Below are positions 1 to 9,105 of a DNA stretch of 64,000 nt, piece after piece. A model generated the notes under the pieces. It made no database searches, was not told where the DNA came from, and saw nothing but the letters and a program-made list of their open reading frames with translations. The position numbers and the translations under genes are program-made. The stretch's first letter is position 1, and every line of letters starts with the position of its first letter. This DNA is from Pseudodesulfovibrio profundus (GTDB lineage Bacteria > Desulfobacterota > Desulfovibrionia > Desulfovibrionales > Desulfovibrionaceae), in assembly GCF_900217235.1 (NCBI RefSeq), contig NZ_LT907975.1:3261001-3325000 (forward strand), written 5' to 3'.

Positions 1-1
1 T

Positions 2-130
2 TATGGAGAAACTGTGCTTTCTCCCAAGTATGTTGAATCTAAATGGGCAAACTGGTTTGAAATACTTGACTTTGTAGACGACAAGCGTCAATTGCCCCAG
101 GCTTTTTTTGCATTGCAAAATAAAAAATAA
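2..130 (+). CDS. C-terminal end of a methyltransferase-like protein (partial)
   Basis: An open frame enters from the left edge and ends at TAA 128-130, giving 42 residues with no start in the window. The tail contains LSPKYVESKWANWFEI followed by LDFVDDKRQLPQA, a pattern I recognise from the C-termini of class I SAM-dependent methyltransferases of polysaccharide clusters. It lies 105 bp upstream of two sulfotransferase-like genes on the same strand, so it probably belongs to the same surface-glycan group. The catalytic domain lies outside the window, so the family call rests on the tail only. Confidence 0.5.
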   Translation, partial: YGETVLSPKYVESKWANWFEILDFVDDKRQLPQAFFALQNKK

Positions 131-235
131 TACGTTCGTTTGGTGGAGATAGACAATCCACAAAATCAATTTGTGCGTAAGTAGAGACTTTGACAACAGT
201 CTTATCGCTATACACTATAATATAATTGGTCAAAT

Positions 236-1696
236 ATGAAGCCAACTCTGTATGTTCATACTGGTACACCCAAGACGGGTACGACAACGATACAAAATGT
301 ATTAGCTGATAATTGCTCACAGTTGTTGATGCAAGGGGTTTTGTATCCGATAGCTGGGCGAGAGGGGCTAAAACAACACCATCGCCTTTTTTCGGCTCTG
401 CGTGTCCCACCCCACCCTCTTTTCTCTCATAAAAAAAGTTTTGATGAGTACCTCTTAGATCTACAGTCTGAGATCGAATCAAGCTCGCCGAATAAAGTTG
501 TCATTTCTTCTGAAATGTTTTGGGACTACATGGTGCACAAGCATTTTGATGAGCATTACCCTGAGCTTTTTGATTTGTTTTCCGAAGTCATTCTAGTTAC
601 TTATGTGCGGAGGCCAGACAACTACTGTCAGTCATATAATAACACTATGATCATTGTAACAGAACAAGCCCATTATCGTGCCGTTTATCCAGATGTTTAC
701 GGGCATTTGAAAAGCTTGGACCGATTTCAGCATATCGTCCGTCCTTTTGAGAGAGGGCAGTTAGACGAAGGAGATGCAGTGACGGATATAGCCAATGTGG
801 TCGGCATTAACCTTGAGGGGTTTGTTCTCCCCAAAGATAGACTTAACTCAAGTACTTACTTGGATAATCTTGAAATGTGCAGACTGTTGAATTCGGTTAA
901 ACCGTTGCCTTCATTCATTCAAAAAGCGAAAGGCAGGATTCTTACGCTACCGGGTAAAGGAAAAGTCTCCGAAATGTTCTCTCCGGAAGAGCGCCTAGAA
1001 ATAATTGAACGCAATAAAGAGCAAACAGAAAAGATAGCACGTGAATTTTTGAATCGTGAAGATGGACGCTTGTTTTATGATCCTTTGCCATCCCAAGACC
1101 AAGATTATTGTGAACCTAAACTTTCTATTGAAAAAGTAGTTCAAGGGCTAGGAAGTATCTTGGCGCTACAACAAGGGGAAATGGAGGCACAAAGAGCATC
1201 TGTAGAAAAAATGAAGCAGCATGTCGATCTTTTACTAAAGTCAACAACTCAACGCCATCTGCCCTTTTGGATGAGGCTTTTATCATTTTACTATACCGTA
1301 TTACGACTATCTAAGATTGGCAAAATTGAAGACTACAGTTCTCACATAGAGGCTCTTACGCAGGATAAACGGGCGATAAATGTGACTTCCAAACAGTGTG
1401 GCGCTTACTTTACGGTGCCTGATGAGGTCATTGCAAAAGAAGATGCACAATATCTGCTTAGAGTTGTAATTAATGCACCACAAGATACCACCTTTCAATT
1501 GTCTACTTATGAGAGCTTAAGACAATCGTCTTCAGAAAATAAATTTCAGGCTCTGTTAGCGAAAGGGTGGAATGATTGCTTACTAGATATAGGCAAGATG
1601 GCTGGAAAGGTTAGACTTAGAATTTACCCCGGTTTAGAAGTCGGCAACTATGAAATAAGCCGATTCGATCTTTTTGAACTTAGAGATAAAGTATGA
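236..1696 (+). CDS. Sulfotransferase-like protein
   Basis: This 486-residue protein opens with a strand followed by TGTPKTGTTTIQ (about residues 9-20), the PAPS-binding 5'-phosphosulfate loop of sulfotransferases. YVRRPDNYCQSYNN near residue 123 fits the 3'-phosphate-binding Arg/Ser segment. Such enzymes move a sulfuryl group from PAPS to a carbohydrate or other acceptor. About 200 C-terminal residues follow the usual sulfotransferase fold and end in a beta-rich region of unknown role. Its stop overlaps the next gene's start (ATGA), so the two are translationally coupled, and they are paralogues with the same architecture. The acceptor is unknown; surface polysaccharide is inferred from the neighbouring glycan genes. 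The gene is visibly more AT-rich than the 20-60 kb part of the window. Confidence 0.75.
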   Translation: MKPTLYVHTGTPKTGTTTIQNVLADNCSQLLMQGVLYPIAGREGLKQHHRLFSALRVPPHPLFSHKKSFDEYLLDLQSEIESSSPNKVVISSEMFWDYMVHKHFDEHYPELFDLFSEVILVTYVRRPDNYCQSYNNTMIIVTEQAHYRAVYPDVYGHLKSLDRFQHIVRPFERGQLDEGDAVTDIANVVGINLEGFVLPKDRLNSSTYLDNLEMCRLLNSVKPLPSFIQKAKGRILTLPGKGKVSEMFSPEERLEIIERNKEQTEKIAREFLNREDGRLFYDPLPSQDQDYCEPKLSIEKVVQGLGSILALQQGEMEAQRASVEKMKQHVDLLLKSTTQRHLPFWMRLLSFYYTVLRLSKIGKIEDYSSHIEALTQDKRAINVTSKQCGAYFTVPDEVIAKEDAQYLLRVVINAPQDTTFQLSTYESLRQSSSENKFQALLAKGWNDCLLDIGKMAGKVRLRIYPGLEVGNYEISRFDLFELRDKV

Positions 1697-3234
1697 GTAG
1701 TACCGAGACTAGAACACTATACTTGCATATTGGACTCCCCAAAACAGGTAGCACCGCTCTGCAGTGCTTTTTTAAAGAGAATGTCGAACAACTTCGTCAA
1801 GTAGGCCTGTCTTATCCGACATCTTCTATTCGGAAGAGTGGGCTGTTCGACTCTCATGCCGGCAATGGTTTTGCTCTATCTCCGTTGCATCCAACTTACT
1901 CAAAACGAGAGCACGATAACCTTTTAAATGAGATCGTTGCACAACCTACGCCCAATGTGTTGATCTCATCAGAGTACCTTTCTCAGTTGACGGGGGAAGA
2001 TATCAAGGAACTTCGAAGCAAGCTTACCCAATTTAAGTTCAAAATTATTGCCTATCTCCGAAGAGCTGATTCTTATACTGAATCATGCTTTCAGCAACTT
2101 GTGAAAAATCATGGTGCGAATGCAAAGAGCAAGGTGGTAACTACTGCTGCACGTAAAAGCGTTGAAGAGTTGGTTGCCCTCCTTTCTCATTTCGAGGAAG
2201 AGAATGTTATAATTAGGCCTTACGAACGCCAGCAATTCGTTGATGGAACAATTTTTTCTGATTTTATGGATGCGGTAGGATTAGAGTTGACCGATGAATA
2301 TCATGTGCCTAACAAGATTATCAATCCGGGTTTTGATAGGGATTATCTCGAATTGAGGATGATGTTGAACTCTGCTGGAATACCCAAAGGCAGGATTCAA
2401 AACGTCTTTACCAATAGTTTGTGGTCGATGTCGCATACCATGTCGACACAAACTGTTTTTAAAAAGTCAACCATCTTCCCTCCGGAAATGCGGAAGAAAG
2501 TCGTAGAAGACTGTGAGGAGTTATATCAATTCATTGCTCGAGATTATATGGGTAGAAAAGATGGTAGAATATTTCTAGACCCACTTCCGAGTCCTGATGA
2601 CGCCTGGGAAGCGTACGATGGGCCGCCATTAGAGAAGGTAGTGTTGGGGTTTGGGGCTATTTGTTCGAATCTCCAAAGCCAGATTGATCAACAGAAGGCC
2701 ACTATAGATTTGTTAAGTAGGCGTATTCAAAAAGTCAGTTCAGTACGGACGAGACATGTGCCGTCTTTTCTGGTTCGGAACTTTCCAGAGAGGTTCTCTG
2801 TTGTTAATATGACATCTTTAGGCAAGGTTGCTGGCGTTAACCAAGATGTCAAAAGTGTAGTTCAAAGCGAAAGGTATATCGAGATCGAATCGGTTGGGAG
2901 TATGGCCAGTCTTTCGGTGAAGGCCCCGATGCCTTTTAAAGCAGGTCGGACATATTTTGTACAAATCACGATTCAGACACCAGAATCAACAAGCTTGAGA
3001 GTGCTTTGGCGACCGGCCGGTGTGAGTTTTTCCCATGAAGCAAGCGTCTCTTCGCCTTTGGAGGAAGGAGACAACACTGTTTGGCTTTGCATTGGTCCCC
3101 AATGCCCTGGTAGCTTTTTGCGAGTTGATCCAGGTAATGTAGCTGGGCGGTATATTATTTCAAAATTTAATGTCGTGGTGTGCGCTTTCCCCCGAAATTC
3201 GGACCACCGGTTAAAGTGGAATCTGCGTCCTTAA
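1693..3234 (+). CDS. Sulfotransferase-like protein, 3' end replaced by IS3-element DNA
   Basis: A 513-residue paralogue of the upstream gene. The PAPS loop GLPKTGSTALQ is at about residues 13-23 and the 3'-phosphate segment YLRRADSYTESCFQQ near residue 120. Its start overlaps the upstream stop by 4 bp. Codons from position 3181 onward lie inside the IS3-family element, so the last 17 residues (beginning CAFPRNSDH) are encoded by the left end of the insertion sequence. By comparison with the paralogue, whose end reads YEISRFDLFELRDKV, the native protein should have ended only a few residues after YIISKFNVVV. The fusion may be tolerated because only the extreme C-terminus is changed. Confidence 0.7.
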   Translation: MSSTETRTLYLHIGLPKTGSTALQCFFKENVEQLRQVGLSYPTSSIRKSGLFDSHAGNGFALSPLHPTYSKREHDNLLNEIVAQPTPNVLISSEYLSQLTGEDIKELRSKLTQFKFKIIAYLRRADSYTESCFQQLVKNHGANAKSKVVTTAARKSVEELVALLSHFEEENVIIRPYERQQFVDGTIFSDFMDAVGLELTDEYHVPNKIINPGFDRDYLELRMMLNSAGIPKGRIQNVFTNSLWSMSHTMSTQTVFKKSTIFPPEMRKKVVEDCEELYQFIARDYMGRKDGRIFLDPLPSPDDAWEAYDGPPLEKVVLGFGAICSNLQSQIDQQKATIDLLSRRIQKVSSVRTRHVPSFLVRNFPERFSVVNMTSLGKVAGVNQDVKSVVQSERYIEIESVGSMASLSVKAPMPFKAGRTYFVQITIQTPESTSLRVLWRPAGVSFSHEASVSSPLEEGDNTVWLCIGPQCPGSFLRVDPGNVAGRYIISKFNVVVCAFPRNSDHRLKWNLRP

Positions 3235-3252
3235 ACCGATAAGGAAGGACGT

Positions 3253-3531
3253 ATGACAAAGAGCAACAAAAGACGGAAGCATTCGGATAAGTTCAAGGCC
3301 AAGGTCGCGCTGGAAGCTATCCGTGGCGTGAAAACGTTGGCGCAGTTGGCTGCGGAGTACAAAGTGCATCCCAACCAGATATCCACCTGGAAAAGGCAGC
3401 TCCTTGAAAATGCCGAAGGAATCTTTTCCGGTGGCAAGAAAGCCAAGAGCCAGGAGGAGGTCACCGCACCTTTGTTCGAGGAGATCGGTCGGCTCAAGAT
3501 GGATATCAAGTGGCTTGAAAAAAAGTTGTAA
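3253..3531 (+). CDS. IS3-family transposase OrfA (helix-turn-helix)
   Basis: A 92-residue protein with the IS3 OrfA pattern: basic start, HSDKFKAKVALEAIRG, then QLAAEYKVHPNQISTWKRQLL (helix-turn-helix), then a leucine-zipper-like helix ending IKWLEKKL. It binds the terminal repeats of the element. It ends at TAA 3529-3531, just after a run of seven A residues where the ribosome can slip back one base into orfB. Confidence 0.9.
   Translation: MTKSNKRRKHSDKFKAKVALEAIRGVKTLAQLAAEYKVHPNQISTWKRQLLENAEGIFSGGKKAKSQEEVTAPLFEEIGRLKMDIKWLEKKL
3518..3525 (+). promoter_or_regulatory. Probable -1 ribosomal frameshift site A7G
   Basis: AAAAAAAG lies 4 bases before the orfA stop. Moving back one base here joins orfA to the orfB frame, which is open from 3522 and reads VVSLPLEVRRQW before the downstream TTG at 3603. 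This is the usual way IS3 elements make the OrfAB fusion transposase. Confidence 0.75.
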
Positions 3532-3602
3532 GCCTGCCGCTTGAGGTACGCCGCCAGTGGATCAAACCGGATCGGGAGTATTCCATCCGGCGGCAATGCA
3601 AG

Positions 3603-4373
3603 TTGGCAGGCATTTCCCGCTCGGGGTTTTACTACAAACCTGCAGCCGAGTCCGATGAGAACTTGGCCTTGATGCGTCTCATCGACGAGCAGTATCTGCG
3701 TCAGCCGGATTACGGCTCGCCGCGCATGACGGATTGGCTGAAGACACAAGGCCATCAGATCAACCACAAGCGAGTTGAGCGACTGATGCAGCTGATGGGC
3801 TTGCAAGCGATTACTCCAGGGCCGCATACGAGTGTCCCCAACCCGGAGCATCCCGTGTTTCCTTATCTGCTGAAAGGAGTTGCCATTGAGCGAAAGAATC
3901 AAGTCTGGAGTGCTGACATCACCTACATCCCCATGCAGCGCGGCTTTCTGTATCTGGTGGCAGTGATTGACTGGTGGAGCCGATTCGTATTGGCTTGGGA
4001 ACTGTCAAATTCCATGGACAGTTCGTTTTGCGTGGACGCACTGAGCAAGGCATTGCGCATCTCCACGCCAGAGATGTTCAATACGGACCAGGGAGCGCAA
4101 TTCACGAGCCGTGAATTTACCGGCGTTTTGCAGAGCAAGGGCATTGCAATCAGCATGGACGGCAAAGGCCGTGCAATCGACAACGTATTTATCGAGCGGT
4201 TGTGGTGGACGGTGAAATACGAGGATGTTTACCCCAAGGCGTATTCTGATGGAATCGAGCTATACCATGGGCTTACGCGCTATTTTCGGTATTACAACGA
4301 AGAGCGCGGACATTCGTCGTTGGACAAAAGAACTCCCGCTGCCGTATACAGAGGCAACCTGAATGTTCATTGA
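3603..4373 (+). CDS. IS3-family transposase OrfB (DDE integrase)
   Basis: The listed span begins at a TTG, but the frame is open from 3522 and the protein is most likely made as an OrfAB fusion by -1 frameshifting. It carries the IS3 signature SVRRQC-like segment, GISRSGFYY, the H-T-H_21 region and an rve integrase core. Catalytic DDE residues are visible in VWSADITYIP, MFNTDQGAQFTS and DNVFIERLWWTVKYE. It looks intact. Confidence 0.9.
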   Translation: MAGISRSGFYYKPAAESDENLALMRLIDEQYLRQPDYGSPRMTDWLKTQGHQINHKRVERLMQLMGLQAITPGPHTSVPNPEHPVFPYLLKGVAIERKNQVWSADITYIPMQRGFLYLVAVIDWWSRFVLAWELSNSMDSSFCVDALSKALRISTPEMFNTDQGAQFTSREFTGVLQSKGIAISMDGKGRAIDNVFIERLWWTVKYEDVYPKAYSDGIELYHGLTRYFRYYNEERGHSSLDKRTPAAVYRGNLNVH

Positions 4374-4380
4374 CTTGGCT

Positions 4381-4457
4381 CGCAGCCGTTGCTCCGCTCC
4401 GCCCTCGGCCCTTCGGGCCGCCCCTGCGGGGACGGGCTACGCTCCACAACGGCTGCG
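4381..4457. repeat. Palindromic GC-rich hairpin inside the IS3 element
   Basis: CGCAGCCGTTG (4381-4391) pairs exactly with CAACGGCTGCG (4447-4457), enclosing smaller GC-rich palindromes including GGCCCTTCGGGCC. It lies just after orfB and inside the element boundary. It may act as a terminator or be a small REP-like passenger; I cannot tell which. Confidence 0.5.
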
Positions 4458-4725
4458 GCGAACCGCCTCCACGGAGGCACAAACTCGGACGCAGGACTCC
4501 ACCTTAAAATGGCCGATCAGTGGTCCAAAGGATGGGGGGAGGCGCAAACCACTAATTCTGTCGTTCGCGCGATACTTGCTATGTAATCGTAAAAACGTAC
4601 TGAGGGCGACGGTCGTCGTTTATCTGGGAATGATATTGAGGTGAATGTTAGCCTATGCCCTGGGCCTTTACTCAGCTTTCTTGCTTTAGTGAGAGGACAA
4701 CTGGAATGGAGAATAGTACCAAATC

Positions 4726-5476
4726 ATGACTAAAGATAAAGCCGCAAGCACAGAAGAACTGACTGACAAGAAACGTCCATTTTGGAAGAGACCAGCATTG
4801 TTTGTGTCGGTGCTCTTTTGGTTATTTGTCTGGTTTAATTATTATGAGGAAATTTTACTTCTTGCACCAATCACGTTTCCGACATTTTTCGCCTTATTGT
4901 TTTTCTCGGTGTTAACTTTGCGTAGCGCCAAGTATAAACTTATCGGCATTTTCTTTTGGTCTGCACCATTGACCCTTCTGCTAATCATGACGTTTTCTCA
5001 ACTGGTATCATTCGTGATTCCGGCATCGTTTACATATTACCTTGGCATAGATGTAATGACTCCAAGAGGGCTCAAAACATGTCAAAGTTAAGGTAGATGA
5101 TGATTATTTAATTGATGGTGGATTCCCGAAGTTTACCGGTAATGGGCGCAAAGTTAAAGGCGAAGCTGTATACTGTGATTTGGGCGATAACAACAACATC
5201 GTTGTTACACTTGTGTTCCCGACTAGAGATAATACTCATCAACTTAGAGAGCTGGTCAGCTCAGCCTACAAAGACCTCGACGTGGAGGACCGGAATGCAT
5301 ATCCGCCAACTGATGTGCGAATGGAATTGAAGGCTGAAAACATCCCTGTCCTTGTTTCCTTTAGTGATCCCAGTGAGCCAGAATCTATGGAGCGAGTTCT
5401 CCCATTGAAGTTCACAGAGTTTTTTGGGCCGGGCTATTCTTTACGAAGTATTTGGGTGAAAAAAAACAAGCAATGA
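4726..5476 (+). pseudogene. Frameshifted membrane-protein gene, about 250 codons
   Basis: The first part (4726-5091) reads as a charged N-terminus and about three hydrophobic segments (FVSVLFWLFVWF, FPTFFALLFFSVL, LTLLLIMTF) and stops shortly after DVMTPRGL. In the +1 frame the sequence is open from about 5060 to 5476 and reads KHVKVKVDDDYLIDGG, then continues to IWVKKNKQ. One extra base near 5061-5080 (for example in the GGG or AAAA run) would explain the break. Neither half has a family I recognise. It is either a recently inactivated gene or a sequencing error; the protein would be a membrane anchor plus a soluble domain. Confidence 0.5.
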
Positions 5477-5910
5477 GTATGTGGGTGGAGAGATTATTTC
5501 CAAACTTCCATAGATAAGAGAAGCTGATGAGAGTGGAGCTTACAAGCATTATGAGCCATTAAGAAGGCTTGGCCTAACTTCAGCCTATAAACCCTTTGAA
5601 AGAAGGCGGTAAACAAAGATAGCTGTAAAAAATGATGAAGATTGTTAGCTTTTGCAACAACCATCAGGTGGTATTCGCTCGTCAAATAATTACGAGCATG
5701 TTGACGCGTTTTGTCCTTGAGTCTTGGGATGAGACAAGAGAAAAGGGCCAGTTGGATTAGTTCTCTTGTTTCGGTCGTATTCAGACCTGATAGATGTGAA
5801 TCGCTGATTAGGAGACATTAGAGATCTGGAGTCGATTCGTGACAGAAGGGAGGGCTTGATTGAGCTACTGTGGTGTTTGTCTGTGTAGGACCATCGTCGC
5901 TTGCATCGAT
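5477..5910. other. 434-bp stretch without a clear gene
   Basis: No convincing gene is seen here. On the minus strand one frame is open from about 5820 to 5494 and reads TRQHARNYLTSEYHLMVV, but it has no good start or ribosome site and I recognise no family. It may be a decayed gene remnant or chance. The stretch separates the plus-strand genes from the converging minus-strand glycan operon, so a terminator is expected, but no strong hairpin was found. Confidence 0.35.
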
Positions 5911-6474
5911 TCACTTTATCAAGGCTTGAATATCCGACACGGACATTGATGACAGGTTGCTCATGAAAAAGTCCTTGTTGCTCTTGATCTTTTCGTCGCT
6001 CCAGTCCCACCAGCACAGTTCAAGTAAGAAATGCACCATGTCGTCATTGTAGCGTTGTTTGATCGCTTTGCAGGGGATGCCTGCGGCTATGCTGTATGGC
6101 GCCAGGTCTCGGGTCACAATTGAGCCTGCTCCGATACAGCAGCCATGACCAATGGTCACGCCACTCATGATCTTTACATCGTCACCTATCCAGACATCGC
6201 TCCCAATATGCACGTCCCCCTTGGTTCGCTCCCGGGTGCCTTCTCCTAGGGCTCCTGGATGCGGGGATTCAAAGTAGTGCCGATAAAGCGAGCCCTGTAC
6301 AGCGGGGTAGTTGTAGTCATGATTGAGTGTCAGAATCTTGAGATTCTTACCGATTGCTCCAAACGATCCGATATGAACTTCGGCTTCCGCACTTGAAACG
6401 ATGGAGATGGGCTCATTGTAAAGCGTGTTGCGCCCGACATGAAGGTATTCTGTTCCGCAAAGTTTAATAGCCAT
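5911..6474 (-). CDS. Hexapeptide-repeat acetyltransferase (CatB/Xat type)
   Basis: A 187-residue left-handed beta-helix acyltransferase. The hexapeptide repeats are clear: VHIGSDVWIGDDVKIMSGVTIGHGCCIGAGSIV (positions about 100-132, read as repeated I/V-G-x4 units), followed by the typical exit APYSIAAGIPCKAI. NHDY near residue 51 supplies the family's catalytic-type histidine. It is expected to move an acetyl group from acetyl-CoA to a sugar. It is the last gene of the minus-strand glycan operon, 52 bp after the CMP-sugar synthetase gene, so glycan O- or N-acetylation is the inferred role; drug acetylation by relatives is a less likely alternative. Confidence 0.8.
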   Translation of the reverse strand: MAIKLCGTEYLHVGRNTLYNEPISIVSSAEAEVHIGSFGAIGKNLKILTLNHDYNYPAVQGSLYRHYFESPHPGALGEGTRERTKGDVHIGSDVWIGDDVKIMSGVTIGHGCCIGAGSIVTRDLAPYSIAAGIPCKAIKQRYNDDMVHFLLELCWWDWSDEKIKSNKDFFMSNLSSMSVSDIQALIK

Positions 6475-6526
6475 AGTAATGCTTCCAGTGACTTCTCAGG
6501 TCTAATATGCAGATACGCGGCGCGAT

Positions 6527-8215
6527 TTACGCCTTGTCCATTTCAATCACATTGACTGCATTGGCAAGCAAACCGCTTTCACAGTCATCAATGGTTACAT
6601 AATCGGTGAAATGCGTACGGTGATCTGCCTTGATGCCATAACCAGCCAGCAGATATGATTGCACATAGGTTGTCTGGATCTTCTGACGAAAGCCTATGTA
6701 GCAACTCGTGAGCGGCGACATTACATCGTCTTTGATCTCGACACACCACTGCGGCGGTCGGTCGGGAGTGCGCAGGGAAGTGCAAAACGAACGATCCGAA
6801 CGACATACCACATCGATGAGATCATTGATGGTCCTGCTCTTTAATCTGCCAGCATATCCATTAAGATACACGGTCGGCCCTGTACTGTCGAAAGTTGACT
6901 TGAGGGCCTTGATGAACGAGCCGTATAACGCACCGTTTCTTTTCAATATGTTCTCTGCCGCAATATGGGGAAGCCCGAAATGCGCTGCGACAACGTTTGC
7001 GAGTTCTGATTTTCCGGCCACGACATAGTTTCCTGAGATACCGTTGCCGGACAACGTCTTTAAAAGTCGCATGAAAGCAGGAGATTCATCGAATGCCAGC
7101 ATGTCATTCCCTTGCGGGTAATGAATGATGACGGTCAGATCGTTCTCATTGTTCGGTAGCGTCAGGTCACTCTTTTCGAGATGCGCACGGCACTGGGATG
7201 GGGTGATGGCTGTCACCTTGTCTTTGTTACGAATAAGCCGTTCGCACTTATCCAGATCTTCTTGGGTGTCGATGTCAAATCCATGCTCCTGCTCCAGAGG
7301 ATAGGTCATGGTTGTAAATTCGGCCGAGTATAACTTTTTGTATTGCGGCGAGCCATAATGTTTGTTCGGGCCACGGGAACTGATTGAAAATGCGCCGTTT
7401 CGCGAGAACAGTCTGCCGGATTTGCGTGTTGCAATACAGTCTGCCTCATTACCGTCAAGAGAGTAGTAGGCATCCCATGAGAAGTCCGTGGGAACAACGG
7501 TGATCAATGAGGTGTGGTCGGAGGCAATGAATTTTTCAAAGGCCTTATCCAGTTCACCTACGGGCCACAGCGGATGCGGTGTTGTCAGGACAGCAAGGTA
7601 ATCGAACCAGTAGCCTTCCATGAGTTCAAGCCAGAAGGTCGTCAGTAGCTTGGCATCAGCAAGATCGCTGAAATCCCCGGCCAGTATTTTGGGCCGCTTG
7701 TACAGAACTTCGGCGCCAGCCTTGAGAGCTTCTTTTTTGATCGCGTCATTATCCGTGTCCACGATGATTCGATTGATGAATCGGCTTTCGCGGGCTTTGG
7801 CTATGGCTATTTCAAGAAGGCTTTGGCCGTTCAGCTTGGCAAGATTCTTCAGCGGGATGCCTTTTGAGTCACCACGAGCCGGGATCAATGCAGCAATCTT
7901 GTGCGAGGTGGATTGCTCAGGAGAGGACGGACACCAATCTCCCCAGTGGTATTCCTGCCGTAGCATTTGGTGAAGGGAACCGATATCCAGCAAAATATGT
8001 TTGTCGATGCCTTTGGCGTCGCAAATGTCCGTTGCGGCCTCACTCTTGCCTCTGCAAAAGAATGTATATGCACAGATCAGGTCCAGCGGCGTGGTCTTGT
8101 GCGAGAAAAGCTTCATGAACGGGCTGCAGGAACGTGAAGCAAGACAGTCCGGCAGGGCTGCTTTCAGTTCGGATTTTGACGGATAAAACATACGGCTCTC
8201 AATTGATTGATGCAT
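6527..8215 (-). CDS. CMP-sugar synthetase (NeuA-like) with extra N- and C-terminal regions
   Basis: In this 562-residue protein, residues about 105-330 form a cytidylyltransferase domain: AALIPARGDSKGIPLKNL is the nucleotide-binding signature of CMP-sialic acid/KDO synthetases, followed by IIVDTDNDAI and TTPHPLWPVGELDKAF. About 100 residues precede it and about 200 follow. The C-terminal part (from about 360, reading VIIHYPQGND) is not a family I can name. Stand-alone enzymes are about 230 residues, so this is a fusion. It likely activates a nonulosonate or similar acid sugar with CTP. An alternative start at 8191 has a closer purine-rich ribosome site. Confidence 0.75.
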   Translation of the reverse strand: MHQSIESRMFYPSKSELKAALPDCLASRSCSPFMKLFSHKTTPLDLICAYTFFCRGKSEAATDICDAKGIDKHILLDIGSLHQMLRQEYHWGDWCPSSPEQSTSHKIAALIPARGDSKGIPLKNLAKLNGQSLLEIAIAKARESRFINRIIVDTDNDAIKKEALKAGAEVLYKRPKILAGDFSDLADAKLLTTFWLELMEGYWFDYLAVLTTPHPLWPVGELDKAFEKFIASDHTSLITVVPTDFSWDAYYSLDGNEADCIATRKSGRLFSRNGAFSISSRGPNKHYGSPQYKKLYSAEFTTMTYPLEQEHGFDIDTQEDLDKCERLIRNKDKVTAITPSQCRAHLEKSDLTLPNNENDLTVIIHYPQGNDMLAFDESPAFMRLLKTLSGNGISGNYVVAGKSELANVVAAHFGLPHIAAENILKRNGALYGSFIKALKSTFDSTGPTVYLNGYAGRLKSRTINDLIDVVCRSDRSFCTSLRTPDRPPQWCVEIKDDVMSPLTSCYIGFRQKIQTTYVQSYLLAGYGIKADHRTHFTDYVTIDDCESGLLANAVNVIEMDKA

Positions 8216-8232
8216 TTAGTATTGACGAATTT

Positions 8233-9105
8233 TTATGACTGGCTGTGATCAATTGTCACATCCACGGCTTCGAGCCTATCCAACAGGTCCTCTTTGCTGC
8301 GTGCAGTTGCCAGATAATTCCTCGCACCGGGATAAATGTCGTGGGTCAAGGAGATCGGCGCTATTCTCGAATTGGCATCATCAATGATATAAAAGCTGTA
8401 TTCGTTGGGAAACAACGAGCAAAGCGCTGGTATATTATCCGGGTTGTTGACCTCCATCAGTATGTCCGGCTGACTGGTGGCGAGCAACCGTTTTGCCCCT
8501 TCCATGGTACTGGTTTCTGCGTCTTCCACATCGACTTTCATTAATCCGACGCAAGTGCCTTCATCGGTGAAACTGTCCAGAGTGATCGCTTTGCTTTGTG
8601 CAGAGAGGTTGTTCATGGCTTTTTGCACAGTGCTGGCTACTGAAGAAAGGATGCCTTCTTCCTGGTAATAGTGAAATTCAACTTCTCCATCAAAATTCGT
8701 ACACGCGGCTTTTATCCACTCAATATTACTGAAGTCATTTATTTCGACATTGGTTGCCACTCTGTCCAGGCAGATGTCCTGTATGTCAAAGGCGACGATA
8801 CGGGTATCAGGTCTTTTGGCGCCTGCAATGAGTGAATATATGCCGGTATACGTGCCGATATCGTACACGCTTGAGCCATTTGGGATGGACTCCAGCAGTG
8901 AGCACCAGATTTTCAGTGAAGTCATTTCCCAGCCAATGAACTTGGTCCAATACAGTTCTTTGACGACCGTATCATCATTGTCGCAGTACATCGAAAAACT
9001 GGGAGTATGCGGTAGTTCGATGGGGATGGTCCCCTGTACCGGATTCTCTTTCCAGAAGGTTTTCTTCAAGGCAACGGTCATGCTTTTATATTCGTTGATA
9101 TCCAT
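8233..9105 (-). CDS. FkbM-family SAM-dependent methyltransferase
   Basis: In this 290-residue protein the SAM-binding motif I region reads VYDIGTYTGIYSLIAG and motif II ARIVAFDIQ-like (TRIVAFDIQDICLD). VGLMKVDVEDAETSTMEGA matches the IKIDVEGAE core that defines the FkbM family (O-methylation of sugars and others). The start has a GAGGAG site 6 bases upstream. It lies in the glycan operon directly after the large glycosyltransferase gene, with the two ORFs abutting, so it probably methylates a glycan residue. Confidence 0.8.
   Translation of the reverse strand: MDINEYKSMTVALKKTFWKENPVQGTIPIELPHTPSFSMYCDNDDTVVKELYWTKFIGWEMTSLKIWCSLLESIPNGSSVYDIGTYTGIYSLIAGAKRPDTRIVAFDIQDICLDRVATNVEINDFSNIEWIKAACTNFDGEVEFHYYQEEGILSSVASTVQKAMNNLSAQSKAITLDSFTDEGTCVGLMKVDVEDAETSTMEGAKRLLATSQPDILMEVNNPDNIPALCSLFPNEYSFYIIDDANSRIAPISLTHDIYPGARNYLATARSKEDLLDRLEAVDVTIDHSQS

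Larger units (their letters stand above)
3181..4546 (+). mobile_element. IS3-family insertion sequence, 1366 bp
   Basis: The left end begins TGCGCTTTCCCCCG. The right end, read on the other strand, begins TGCGCCTCCCCCCA, giving imperfect terminal inverted repeats with TG...CA tips; similarity continues inward (GGACCACCGG against GGACCACTGA, then the sequence around GTGGA and TGCGTCC). It carries orfA and orfB in the arrangement typical of IS3. I see no short direct repeat at the ends (GTG before, AAA after), so the original target duplication is lost or the end assignment is off by a few bases. The left end has fused to the sulfotransferase gene. Confidence 0.8.
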
